From Lineus longissimus (lineage: Eukaryota > Nemertea > Pilidiophora > Heteronemertea > Lineidae): a stretch of DNA of 60,000 bases. The stretch covers positions 7,690,001 through 7,750,000 of the forward strand of contig NC_088317.1 in the NCBI RefSeq assembly GCF_910592395.1. Direction: 5' to 3'. Numbering within the stretch: the stretch's first letter is position 1; every line of letters starts with the position of its first letter. The position numbers and the translations under genes are program-made. The notes under the pieces were generated by a model that saw nothing but the letters and a program-made list of their open reading frames with translations, was not told the DNA's origin and did not search any database. Below, piece after piece: positions 23,083 through 33,530 of this stretch.

Positions 23083-25061
23083 TAGATGATGCTAACCAGG
23101 CTGTACCTGGTGCATGTAGGCACCAGAAAAGCTACAGTCTCAATCAGAAGATTGACCTTATCGAGACATACCAATTGGAGCATGCTATAGGATTACGTCA
23201 TGCTGAAACTGCGACATCCTTTGCTAGACACCACCGCATAGCACCGCAGACATTTAGACGTTGATTAAGCACACAGGATGACTTGTTTGCCCTCCGAGAT
23301 AGATCAACTCAAGACCATAGAAGACGGAGGAGACAACGGCAACACGGCACTGATGCACAAGGTAGTGTTTCGAATTCTACAAGCATTATATTCCTCGCTA
23401 AATGAATTTCCTTCCTTGTTGGCCTATACCGACCGGAATAAGTCCGCTTCTGTGTCATGGACGGAAGAATAAGTCGCACTATGCATCAAAGCGACTGACC
23501 CTGACCATTGCCTTTAACAATATCAGTATTATTGTTCCTGGGACCCTTATTCCTAGGACTAACATTTCGTTCATACCTGTGGTTATCGGCAGTCAATATT
23601 TCCAAAGATGTTAAACGTGTTAGCTTTTTTATTTCACCATACTGGCCCGAAATGGAAAACAATTTGAACACCTGGTTCCTTGAGCGCTGAAGACTTGGTT
23701 TCCCTGTTTCCGGTGAGGATATTAAAGGGCAAGCTTGAAGAGAATTTCGGCAATGGTGGGCAGAGCTTCCGAACGAAACGAAGGCCGAAAGACAAGAACA
23801 GAGACCCCTGCGATACCTTTTCCATGCATCTGCACATTGGCTTAGCAACTTTATGGAAAGGTGAGTTTCATTCCGCTGTTGCATGGATCGGCCTTAATGG
23901 ATTGTATGCGGTGAATTTTAACAATATGCAAATTCCATTTAAGGAAACAAATCAGCTATCGAAGGAAGACCAAAGATTCAAGGGGGTTACCTGACAACGC
24001 CCAGGCTTTGGTTGCCGACTACCGGGGAGATTTTGCCGACCTCATCAGAGACGCTGATTTTGATGTCATCATGTTGTGTTGTGTTGTGTTGTTTGATATG
24101 GTGCCAAGATCAATAATGGAAGCGACTGGGTCTCAGAATGTTGACATTGGATCATCCCAAGGCAACCCGAAACTTGGATGCACGGTGACTCTAGTAGTTA
24201 CGACAGACGGACGAAAAGGACGAGCCGAGGTCAACTTCAGAGGCTTGGCACCAGATGGTGACGTCATTCGGCAGCTTCAGGCGAATGCTCCAGACAATGT
24301 GCGAGTGAGTATTGGCATAGAATACAAGTCCGTGCTTGTAATACAGGACATGTACCTGACGTCATCAGTGTTGTCATTGACGGTTATTCTAGTTAATGGT
24401 AGTATTTTTTAGGAAAATCAGAACTTCTATGACTAAAATTATTATAGGTTTGTCATGGATGGAACCAAAACATTGTGCGTGTCTGACTGTTCAAAAAAGT
24501 AATGTAAATGTTCATACTTGTTGTTTATTTTTCCAGATAACTGGTAGTCCACAGGGTTGGGCCCGACACTAATCGCTAATCGAGTGGTTGCAGGCCCTGG
24601 TTGTGCCATTTGTAGCAGGGGCCACGTTCCTGTTACTTTTAGACAGGTATCCGGCGCATCGAAATCAGCAATTTCGTGATGCAATCACCGCAGAGAATGG
24701 GACAGACACTTTCATTCCTGGACGATGTACTTCGCTGCTGCAGCCCTTGGACTTGACCGTAAACAGGAGCTTCAAGTGTCACCTGAGGACCATTTGGAAA
24801 GTGTGGAAAATCGGCCACACTGATGATCAAGGACATTGTGAGCGGATCACCAGGCGGGATGTGGTCAGGATGATCAGCCTCGGCTGGGAAAGGGTCACAC
24901 AACAGACGATTATGAACGGTTGGAGAGCCAGTAGCCTAGTTCCTGAGGACGATGACGAAGTCGGGGAGGGGGTAGAGATGGTAAATGATGAGCTTGAGCA
25001 GTTTGTTGAGGGGATTGAGTTTTCGGAAGGAGAAGAGGATGTTTTTGATGATGACGTGTAA
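22992..25061 (+). pseudogene. pogo/Tigger-type (Tc1/mariner superfamily) transposase remnant
   Basis: Pieces of a DDE_1 transposase in order. An N-terminal helix-turn-helix-like segment (YSLNQKIDLIETYQLEHAIG) ends near 23,262, preceded by a poly-Asp run made by the GAT microsatellite. A second, CENP-B-type DNA-binding segment is readable near 23,640-23,720 (WPEMENNLNTWF, FPVSGEDI) but holds a stop. A catalytic-core segment lies at 24,000-24,320 (FDMVPRSIMEATG, GRAEVNFRG). The C-terminal catalytic part is open from 24,588 (LLLLDRYPAHRN, LLQPLDLTVNRSFK) to 25,061 and ends in a long acidic tail. About 270 bp of unrelated DNA or intron separates the two core pieces. Several stops and frame changes make the copy inactive. 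Family assignment is good. Confidence 0.8.
23037..23083 (+). repeat. (GAT)n microsatellite
   Basis: About fifteen perfect GAT units, reading as a run of Asp inside the N-terminal region of the pogo-like transposase remnant. Confidence 0.95.
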
Positions 25062-25699
25062 ATCCCGTTTGGATAATAAAATTGATTGGTAAATTGATAA
25101 GTAAATCTTTTCTTTAATTTATTCGTTAACAGCAAGACTTCTTTATTGGGACATTCTGCAGACCCATGAAGCTGGATTTATTATAGACCCTAGATGAGAA
25201 ATTTCTGGTCAACGGACACTACAGGCATAAAATGAGGACGCTAGTTGTATTGTATTCATTCATTCAGTACAGGACTACCCCATGTCAATGTTCATGTTAT
25301 TTATCCACTTACGTGGAAGGCATTGGCATTGCCCACGAAAAGGGAGTCAATTATCAGCTGTGGCTGTTCTTTCTAATGTTCGCCTGCCACCAGTAAAATC
25401 GGCCTATTCATTTGGACTTAGTCATTTTACGATTCAGCCGCGCTCGGTTAAGTGGGAGAAGACAGTATTCAGACTCAGGCGTTGAGTTACAGGTGCTGTA
25501 TTAATGCATGTCTTCCGTCGGGGGGGGGGGGGGGGGGGGCCTTCAAAAGGATATGAGCCCGAATATCACAGACAGTGGGGCAAAGTCATGTTATAAATTG
25601 AGAAATAATATGAATAATCTGCAGAGAGATAGACTGGAGCTCTATAGAATGGATCATTCCTTGAGAGTGTATGTGATAACGAAATATCACTTCTTCTCA
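25062..25699. other. Intergenic with a 20-base G tract
   Basis: Direct TTGATTGGTAAATTGATAAGT repeats follow the pogo stop codon. A run of 20 G lies at 25,520-25,539. No gene supported. Confidence 0.5.
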
Positions 25700-26450
25700 T
25701 TACTGGATTTATTGGTGGCATTCGTTTTCGAATACCTTCAAAGCTAAGGACATATATGAGGATTCAGAGGGGTACTTACAGTCAGACAGGCAGGCAGTCA
25801 AACAGTCTTGAGCTCTGTATAATGGGACAATGGGACAGTATGCGACAATTGAGTACCATCCCTGAGAATGAGTGGAAATGCTGAATGCGTTCGTTTTCGA
25901 ATACCACCAAAGTGGTGACAACTTTCACCAAAAAACGTCATAACACCCCTCATTGACAAGTGTCCGTTTCCAAATACATTCAAACCGGGGCATGAAGGCC
26001 ATCTCGCTTATGAAAGAAAAGTGGTGCTGGGAGAGATACATGCAGTCGCCAGTAATGCCACATAATATTTTTTGAATCTGTCCACAATCAATGGTTGTGT
26101 AACGACTGCTTGCCCCCAAAGAGTAGACCTTCAAACGTGCCAATAGGATATCAGCTCACGTGTCACACCTATGTGAAACGACCATATGATGAATCTGCAG
26201 TCAGACAGTCTTGAGCTCTGTATAATGGGACTATGTGACAGTATGCGACGATTGAGTACCATCCCTAAGAATGAGTAGAAATGCTGAATGCGTTCGTTTT
26301 CGAATACATTCAAAGTGGTAACATCTTTACTAAAAAGTATCATAGTACCCCTCGTTGTCAGGTGTTCATTGCCAAATACATTCAAACCGGGGACATAAGG
26401 ACCGTCTCGATTATAAAAGAAAGGTGGTGCTGGGAGATACATGCAGTCGC
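25700..26450 (-). repeat. Inverted array of the 3.9-5.2 kb repeat family
   Basis: Contains, in reverse orientation, the blocks of the left-hand array: CATGCAGTCGCCAGTAATGC near 26,040 and CATGCAGTCGCCAGTTG near 26,440, TACATTCAAACCGGGGACAT near 26,380, and CGTTTTCGAATAC at 25,727, 25,893 and 26,299. The unit order mirrors that at 4.3-5.2 kb. Confidence 0.75.
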
Positions 26451-26962
26451 CAGTTGTTTGGGTCGTGGTTATAATTTTATATTTCTATATTGGTTTGTTA
26501 GTGATCTTGTATTAAAGCACTGCGTAAAAAGCTGTCTGCTAAAAATCCTGCCACCTGGTGTAAAAATATGTGAACTATAATTTTGGTAACTACTCGAGAA
26601 CAGCCCTATTTTGCTCTTTCTAAAAGAAGATGGCCACTTGAGAAAGCAGCTGAAAGTTTTCCTTCTAAGAAAATATCAGAATTATAGCTAAATAGGCCCT
26701 AGAGATATGAGCAACAACGTTTATTACAAACATGAAGATGTAATGAACATATGAGTATAGCTTTTCGTAAAGCAGAACTTTGACTGGTGTATTATAGAGA
26801 GTGTCGTTGGGAGCACATGGGCGAAGGGCAGAGATGTACACGAAAATGTACACACATGTACACGAATATACACTATAACCGAGCGGATTGAGATTGCTGA
26901 TTGTATGCGAATTGCATAGCAGTGCATAGTATTATTACGGGAGAGCTGATTGTAGCTGATTG
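26451..26962. other. No gene seen
   Basis: A/T-rich DNA between the repeat array and a foldback element; it includes a CATGTACAC-rich short array near 26,850-26,880. Confidence 0.45.
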
Positions 26963-27716
26963 TTTTCTATTGGCCGTGAAAACCGCCAAAAATCTGTACA
27001 TGTTTTTGTAAGCGGTCGTCGCTCGCGCAAACTTGTCTTGCATGTTTTTGTGAAAGAGGACGAAGAACGCGGTCGTATAAAAAAACAGACGTTGGGTGGC
27101 GCTCGAGACGGGTCATCCTATTTAGCGTCCAGTGGCGACCAGTGGCGTCCAACGCGAAATAATAGGGTGTATATGGTTAAAAATGTTTTCAAGCTCCTAA
27201 AACACTTTCACGATCTTAGTATGCGTCCAGCAAAAGTACTGGACGCCATGTTTGTTTTAGCTGCCGTTCCTTGGGTTTATAGAAAAAGCGGAATCGGGAT
27301 CTGGCATCAGGTTGGCATACTAAGATCGCTTTCTGGTGATGATTATTCAAAAACTAGGTTTGCAAACTCCACCAAACTTCTAAATCTTGTTTATTGAAAG
27401 TGTTTTAGGAGCTTGAAAACATTTTTAACCATATACACCCTATTATTTCGCGTTGGACGCCACTGGTCGCCACTGGACGCTAAATAGGATGACCCGTCTC
27501 GAGCGCCACCCAACGTCTGTTTTTTTATACGACCGCGTTCTTCGACGTCCTCTTTCACAAAAACTTGTGAGGCAAGTTTGCTCGAGCGCCACCCAACGTC
27601 TGTTTTGATATACGACCGCGTTTTTCGACGTCCTCTTTCACAAAAACATGCAAGACAAGTTTGCGCGAGCGACGACCGCTTACAAAAACATGTACATATT
27701 TTTTGCGGTTTTCACG
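26963..27716. mobile_element. Foldback element with ~250-bp near-perfect arms
   Basis: The left arm (about 26,963-27,212) and the right arm (about 27,396-27,716) are reverse complements, including CCTATTATTTCGCGTTGGAC and the GTCGTCGCTCGCGCAAAC outer part. The right arm is longer because an ~85-bp piece (CTCGAGCGCCACCCAACGTC through CCTCTTTCACAAAAAC) is duplicated in tandem at about 27,510-27,645. The ~180-bp loop has an inner pair, GATCTTAGTATGC near 27,211 and its complement near 27,319. No target duplication was identified and no transposase lies inside, so it is probably a non-autonomous foldback transposon. Confidence 0.8.
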
Positions 27717-28735
27717 GCACATAGTTTTCGACGTTGTATTCTATGAGTCGATTGTTCGTTATTTACCAGCTAGTATTGAGCATCGAGACTTTCTTGCGGA
27801 TCCAAGAAGACAAGGGACGTGTGGAACGTGGACCATCTGACTATGTGACTTTGTTTGTGTATTGTTTATTTAGATATAGAAATTAAACGCAATTAATTTT
27901 AATCAGTAATTTCTTTAGTATTTTTGAGTGAGCTATGGAACATTTTTGGTCTCTCCGCCCGGATCTTTGCCAGTTTTTTTCGTGTTGTAGTTTTATACTT
28001 TGAGATACATTTGTGAACACGACTGGTTAGCTTAGAGTGAGTTTGATTACTAGAGTTTTGTCGTGTTGAATATTATGTGAGAGCATTGCCATTGATGTGA
28101 ATTGTGTCATGCGGTACTGTGTTATTGTGTTGAATTGAATTATATGCATTGGGTTGATTTGAATTTGAACATTTTGTATTTGCATACATTTATGTACATT
28201 TGTGTACAATTATGTACACTGGGTATTTGTTTTCACATTTTTGATTGGTGTTGATTATTTTGCATATATTTTGCTGAGCAGAGTGCATACATGCTTTGTT
28301 ATGCTAAGATCAGTATTTTAACATGAGTTTGTAGATTACCGAGCCAGAATATTCTTAAGTCTCTCAAATGTAATAACAGAGTATTTTCTCATTGGAGTTA
28401 ATATATATCACCGTGCTGAGGAGTTGACTGAGTATTAGTCATTATTGCTATTATTGCGTTCAGGAGTTGAAAGATTTTGAGAATATTTCATTACAGCTTA
28501 TGATTTTGAGACATGTTCTGAGTTTCTGAGTTCATACATTTGTGACTCAACTTTACGAGTCTTTTGTATATGTGATCACCATTTCAACTCAAGTTTACGA
28601 GTTTACTTGTACATTTTGAGTACAATTCTGTGTTTGGTTTTTCCATCCTTCCTTCTGAAAATCGAGTTTGCATCCCCAAAATGGGTGTATTAGATGCATT
28701 GATAGAAAGACGGCGCATTTGTCGCATCCGGTACT
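27717..28735. other. No gene seen; possible LTR-like sequence
   Basis: T- and A-rich DNA with low-complexity TTGTG and ACATTT runs. It precedes a short frame that might be the start of a BEL/Pao gag, so it could hold a degraded LTR, but no paired copy is in the window to prove it. Confidence 0.3.
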
Positions 28736-28930
28736 ATGACGGAACTACATGCAACTGTAGAGCAACTCAAAACCGATGATGCTGAAGAAGAGGAGATTGA
28801 ACTTAGCACACGACAAACGATAAAGGCATTTGCTAAGCTCAAGGAAATTTACAATGCGCTTATTGAGATTCAAAATGCTGTAGCCATCACACGTCCTAGT
28901 GCCCAATTCAGTTTTATGATGTTGTCTTCC
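28736..28930 (+). pseudogene. Short acidic helical ORF, possible gag start of a BEL/Pao element
   Basis: Sixty-odd codons from ATG 28736 of charged, helical sequence (DDAEEEEIELSTRQTIKAF, then LKEIYNALIEIQN). BEL/Pao gag proteins often begin with a helical segment of this style. The frame runs into the minus-strand BEL/Pao pol fragment at about 28,905, so the two are joined as an inverted chimera. Without an alignment this remains weak. Confidence 0.25.
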
Positions 28931-29627
28931 GCAACTAGAACGACATCTCCCTCTTGAAGATTATCTCATATCTCTGTCCATTTTGTACGACGTTGTATTT
29001 CCACATGGTATTCACTTATCCACCTTTTCCAAAACTGTTTGGATATCATCTGTTGATAGGCCCATCTCCTTTCAAGTGGGGGCTCTGGCTTGTATACAGA
29101 TGGCAGCAGCTGCAGATTTCTTCCTATGATCAAGTGACCAGGGGTTAATGGAAAGGATCCTCCTTGTCAGCTGAGATATCTGATAAGGGTCGAGAATTGA
29201 TTTGTGCTTCTGCGTCAGTGAGTACGGTCTGAAGCTCGGAAAATGTCAGGCTGGCCGTTTTTCTGAGAATCTTTGAGAGGGCTCGTTTTACACTTCCAAC
29301 AAGTCGTTCATAAAATCCTCCATGCCATGGAGCCCTAGGAGTTATACACTTCCATTCGATTCCTTCCAGTCTGAGTTTATCCTTGATTCTCGCATTGCAG
29401 TGGAACAAACGATGAAGCAATGAAGCTGCACTCTCAAATGTTTTTGCATTATCGGAGTAGATGGTACAACACTTCCCGCGCCGATTCATCATGTGTCTCA
29501 GTGCTTGTAGAAACACCTCTGTTGTCAAATTTGCCTGGCCTAGAGTTCGAAAAAGGCTGCCAATACAATTCGTTGCTTGAATCGTCGATTTGCGGCGCTT
29601 ATCAATATCCTGCTGGTGGAGGTACAA
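28905..29627 (-). pseudogene. BEL/Pao retrotransposon pol fragment (integrase C-terminal half)
   Basis: Reads on the minus strand as the core and C-terminus of a BEL/Pao integrase: catalytic Asp in TIYSDNAKTF, the GIEWKCITPRAPWHGGF block, catalytic Glu in ERLVGSVKRAL, and the LTFSELQTVLTDAEAQINSR helix. Below 29,145 it continues in another frame with the family's LTPGHLIIGR block and the W-W-rich segment before the C-terminus, with a further stop near 28,957. Neither protease nor reverse transcriptase is present, so it is a truncated, frameshifted relic. Confidence 0.88.
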
Positions 29628-30097
29628 AATTCAAAAGCATTCCGTCAATGCCCCATTAAATTCATTCCGTCAATGCCCCATTTAAAAGCAATGGGTATTC
29701 AATCATGGACCTATGGATTTAATGAAGGATTACATTTCATTATTGGCTTCATCTTCTTACTATTGGAAAAACCTTACATTTTCTCACTGGAATAGTGGAT
29801 TTTAACTGCGCATATTTTGGGGATTTTCCATCACGTTATCACACATTTCATGTGATTGAAGCCGACCACTTCCGAACATAAATTAGGTCACCCGAAGGTT
29901 ACCAAATGTGAAACCTACGTCACTTCCGATCTGTCCAGATTTTTGAACTGATGATATTTTGTGTTTTTGTGTTTTGAACAATTAGTTAAAGACTATTCGT
30001 ACGGTGCAGGCGCAGGTTACCGAACGTCACTTCCGATCTGTCCAGATTTCTGTACTGATCTTTTGTGTTATGAACAAAGAGTCATTGACTATTCGTA
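29628..30097. repeat. Intergenic with a ~100-bp tandem duplication
   Basis: GTCACTTCCGATCTGTCCAG occurs at about 29,930 and 30,028. The copies extend through GACTATTCGTA and GCAGGCGCAGG, so the second copy runs into the start of the ORF at 30,098. ATTCCGTCAATGCCCCATT is also duplicated at about 29,638 and 29,664. Confidence 0.7.
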
Positions 30098-30376
30098 ATG
30101 GACGGCGCAGGCGCAGGTGGAGGCGGGGGCGCATGGAATGACGCAGCTGTTGGAGTAATCCCAGGACATTTGGTAGAAGATAATACTTTTAATGTGTTTT
30201 TTCCTTCGGTCCATAGACAAAATAGAGAGACGTATTTGTTAAAAATCAACCAGTTATGTACAAAGAACACTGAATGGATTGGCGCACGAGATGACCTTCT
30301 GCATTATTTTGAAGGTAAAGTGTGGACAAACGAGGAGGAAAACTTGTACCAAAGGTTTAGGTGTCTGCGACAATGA
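30098..30376 (+). CDS. Unrecognised 92-residue ORF, first of an overlapping pair
   Basis: Starts ATG GAC with a Gly/Ala-rich N-terminus, followed by a globular-looking segment (FNVFFPSVHRQNRETYLLKI, then FEGKVWTNEEENLYQRFRC). I do not recognise it. Its TGA stop overlaps the ATG of the next frame (ATGA, 30,373-30,376). It may be a short protein, a host exon, or the first half of a gene interrupted by a frame change; the amino-acid composition makes a purely random frame unlikely. Confidence 0.4.
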   Translation: MDGAGAGGGGGAWNDAAVGVIPGHLVEDNTFNVFFPSVHRQNRETYLLKINQLCTKNTEWIGARDDLLHYFEGKVWTNEEENLYQRFRCLRQ

Positions 30377-30690
30377 ATTTCATCCCTCCCGACTTTACAA
30401 ACACCGTGCGGACAGGAGAAAAATATGTAGATAGAAACAATACATGGTACAAACTGCCTGTACAAGTAATGGATTATTTACGTCCCTGTGAATGCGATAC
30501 TTTTCAACGTGATATCAAAAGACATCCTAGATTACAGAGACAACTCAATTGGGAAAAACTTCAAGACGCAATTCGAGAACATGCATGTATTTTGTCCGAC
30601 CTTCATAGTATCAGACTTTTCAGGTCCTATCAGCTAGGAAAATATCTTTCGAAAGCGAAGGATATTTTCTTCAGAATCCCAAGAGCCTAA
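30373..30690 (+). CDS. Unrecognised 105-residue ORF, second of an overlapping pair
   Basis: From ATG 30373. A charged, soluble protein with a CECDTFQRDI segment and a helical C-terminus (LNWEKLQDAIREHACILSDL). No domain recognised. The 4-nt ATGA overlap with the preceding ORF would allow termination-reinitiation; alternatively the two frames are one protein split by a single-base change. No intron signals separate them. Confidence 0.4.
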   Translation: MNFIPPDFTNTVRTGEKYVDRNNTWYKLPVQVMDYLRPCECDTFQRDIKRHPRLQRQLNWEKLQDAIREHACILSDLHSIRLFRSYQLGKYLSKAKDIFFRIPRA

Positions 30691-31306
30691 AGACGGGAAG
30701 ATGCAAAATTTGAGGATTTTGTGGCAGAGTTTTTTAGCATTAAAAGAACCCATTGCTTTGATTTTATCATGTTTTCAAAATTCATTGACAGTATTAACAA
30801 AATACAGAAAAAGAAATGAAATCCCAACATTTGACCAAGGTCATGTATTTTATTATAATCCCTACTTGTGACGTCATTATGTACTGACTGAGCATGGCGC
30901 CGGAATTATTGGTGGGCTATTCTACACCAAACTATGCGCCCATTGTCTTTAGGGAATTGCCTTGTGAAATGCCCTTGAACAATCAACTCAAGGTCAAGTC
31001 AAGGTCAAATGTCAAAAAAATAATTTTTAGGTATCTATCTATGTCGAAAAAATCAAACAAATATGACCGTTAACTAGAAAGATATACAAATTTTTTTGGC
31101 CCATTTTATTGAAATCGTTAGGAACACAATATAAGTAAAATGCAAATATCTCTCTTAATAGTGAGTATATGCAGAATTGCCGATTTAGGTATATGTCCTG
31201 CACTTTTGTAGTGTCATTTCATGAAACAAGTGTAACAAACAGCAGATATTGGCATATTGTAGAATCATACATGCATTAACAAGATCTTCCCTTTTGCTTT
31301 GCAGTT
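30691..31306. other. No gene seen
   Basis: Intergenic or intronic DNA ending in a pyrimidine-rich TTTTGCTTTGCAG acceptor immediately before the next exon (31,305). Confidence 0.5.
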
Positions 31307-31669
31307 ATGGCGTGTAATGTCGCTACTCTTCTTGGTTTAGATACTGCATGTGGTGGCGAGAAACGTCCCATAAAGGATTGTTGTTCAGAAACCAGGAAAT
31401 GGAAGTTTGCTCATCAAGGATCAATATCTGAGGCAGAAATACTGTGGTCGAATACAGGACTGGAGAAATTGAAAGATGACCACGACCCAGTTAACATCTG
31501 TGAAAAACACAGACGACATTATGGTATTGACAGCCAACCCAAACAGACGTGTCAGCACCCACACTGCCAAGCAAAGAAAAAGCATAAGGTTGACAGAAAG
31601 ATGGGAATGAAGATGGTTGCGGAAATTCACCAAGTAACTGGAGATACAGTTCCAAATTAGGATCAGGTA
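31305..31669 (+). pseudogene. Exon 1 of a Cys/His-rich zinc-binding-type gene
   Basis: Begins after a TTGCTTTGCAG acceptor, has ATG 31307 and ends at a GATCAG|GTAAGT donor. The Cys/His pattern (ICEKHRRHYG, then TCQHPHCQAKK) is of a family common in marine invertebrate genomes that I cannot name; it precedes a conserved Gly-Ser-Gly-Ile-Cys-x-x-Cys segment which here is split over the exon junction. The main frame meets TAG at 31,658-31,660, 9 nt before the donor, whereas the frame one base over reads through into exon 2. This points to a single-base frame change near 31,650. Function unknown; DNA binding is plausible. Confidence 0.6.
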
Positions 31670-31931
31670 AGTAAAAGCGTACCCAGCCAGACCAGATCTT
31701 TGCATCCGTTTCAATCCAAAATTAAATTGCTAATGTATGCACTTAAAGGATTGTAGGTTCAAACTCGCGTCTGATCGCCCTCCCAATGTCGGACTTGTTA
31801 ATAATTGCTATACGTGCAGTGTTTTACTTTTGATGAGTTAACAGAACCCTGAAAGTGAAACATATTGTTTTGAATTTAAACACGTATGTAAAACATGTCA
31901 TGTAAGTCATCATTTGAAACTAAAATTTCAG

Positions 31932-33150
31932 GTATCTGCAGACAATGCCGATTATATCATGATGAATGGTGGCGCGTATGGCAAGCGGAGTGTCCAGTAA
32001 TTAAAAAAACCTAGATTTATTCAAAAAACCTGGTTTTTTACCTAATAAACTAAGTTTATTTGGAAAAAATATAGGTTTTTTTAAAACAACCTTGTTTATC
32101 AGCTAATAAACCGAGTTTCTTTAATAAAACCAAGTTTTTTACCTAATAAACCTTGTTTCTATCCACAAATGTCAAGTTTAACAAATACACTTGGTTTTAT
32201 TCCCTAAAATATAAGTTTTTCATCCAGTGGTAATAAACTTAGTTTTATAGCAAAGAATCTTGGTTTATTAACAATAACTGGACAAATGGCTAATAAACCT
32301 ACCTTTTTTCGTGAAAAACTTGGTTTTATACAAAACAACTAAGTTTTTTGCAATAAAACCTGGTTTTATTGTAAAAATGTAGGTTGTTTTGAATAACTGG
32401 ACAAACGGCGTGCAAAAGCCTACTTTCTACCAAGAAACTTGTATTTTCTACCTCGCCCCATGTACACAAATCCGCAATGTTATCGGGACGAGGATGGGCA
32501 ACCTCGGCACCACGTGGTACTAATGCTGCACTGCACTGCACTCTGTAAACTAGTTAGTGAGACCCTAACCTCATCCCAGATAACTCAATGTAGTTAGGAT
32601 CGAGGTTTAAAAATGTAAGTTTTCTAATAAACCAGTTTTTTTTAAAAAAACTAGGTTTATTAGTAATAAACTTAGTTTTTTTAAATAAACTAGGTTGTTT
32701 TGGTAATAAACCTTGTTTTATTGAATAAATGGACATTTCTGTACAGAAACTTATATTTTATACGATTATGTGGTAAACAACCAAGTTTTTTAGGTAATAA
32801 ACCAGGTTTTTTTGGAATAAAATGTTAGTTTCTGTTAAAAAACCTACTTTTTTAGGAAAGAAAGTAAAAAACTTTGTTTTATTAAAGAAACTCGGTTTAT
32901 AAGCTAATAAACAAGGTTGTTTTAAAAAAAAACTATATTTTTTCCAAATAAACTTAGTTTATTAGGTAAAAAACCAAGTTTTTTTTAATAAATCTAGGTT
33001 TTTTTAATTACTGGACACTCCGCTTGCCATAGGCGCGTGCTTTACGAAAAAAAGAAAGCTGAAAGCCAAGATATTTCAGAAGGACCGTTTCTTAGTCAAG
33101 GCAGTTGTGAATCACACCAAAATGAAGAACGATTTTGCTCAGTAATGAAA
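31932..33150 (+). pseudogene. Exon 2 of the zinc-binding-type gene, split by a transposon
   Basis: The exon begins after AAAATTTCAG (31,931) and ends at an AATGAAA|GTAAGT donor (33,150). It encodes the second Cys pair (ICRQCRLYHDEWWR) and then a polar, Ser/Glu-rich segment. The exon is interrupted at 31,977-33,031 by a terminal-inverted-repeat element with a 6-bp target duplication, so the reading frame survives only if the insert is removed. The coding pieces are 31,932-31,976 and 33,038-33,150. Confidence 0.55.
31977..33031. mobile_element. Non-autonomous TIR element built of AAACCTAGTTTATT-like units
   Basis: Ends TATGGCAAGCGGAGTGTCCA and its exact reverse complement; inverted identity extends about 45 bp to CCTAGATTTATT. 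The direct repeat GGCGCG lies immediately outside both ends (31,971-31,976 and 33,032-33,037), a 6-bp target duplication. The whole interior is a degenerate array of AATAAAC-CTAGTTT-type units in both orientations, apart from a more complex island at about 32,400-32,590. No transposase. Open frames inside are artefacts of the array. Confidence 0.88.
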
Positions 33151-33370
33151 GTAAGTGTTTCTAATAGTCTAATAAACTAAGTTTTAACCACAAACACTAC
33201 CAAAAACCCAACATGGATAATGTCTGTAAACACAGGGGGTAAGCAATGTTCTCATCATTTATGGAGATTTGGTAAAAAAAACTTCGTAATCATGCCAAAA
33301 CTTACCAAATACGTAACATGGGTAAAGCCTACATGCGTTTCCCTATTACCTAATTATCCCAGTGGGATAA

Positions 33371-33395
33371 AAACTTATCACGCCGTGATAAGTTT
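33371..33395. repeat. Perfect 12-bp palindrome
   Basis: AAACTTATCACG, one C, then CGTGATAAGTTT. Non-coding context; role unknown. Confidence 0.85.
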
Positions 33396-33438
33396 AAGCC
33401 CGCTCTATTATCCACAACTAAAATCCGTCTTCATATGT

Positions 33439-33530
33439 TGCCTTCACCGGGAAACGAACCCACGCCAACTCCTAACCTCATATGTGGAAGCTCCATGCTT
33501 TATCCACTCGGCTATTGAACTTTCTACTAG
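33439..33530 (-). repeat. tRNA-like SINE head (Ser/Leu-type A box)
   Basis: On the minus strand ATAGCCGAGTGGATAAAGC closely matches a polymerase III A box of tRNA-Leu/Ser type, and GGGTTCGTTTCCCGG about 45 nt later matches a B box. No intact acceptor stem is seen, so this is read as a SINE or decayed tRNA. Confidence 0.45.

Noticed and set aside
22674-23183. 169-codon minus-strand ORF with an Ile run
   Set aside because: Antisense of the GAT microsatellite and the 150-bp duplication; the plus-strand pogo reading is better supported.
32326-32736. ORFs inside the 31.98-33.03 kb insertion
   Set aside because: Made by the AATAAAC/CTAGTTT array; not protein-like.
33439-33530. Functional tRNA gene
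   Set aside because: A and B boxes are good, but no paired acceptor stem or complete cloverleaf could be drawn.
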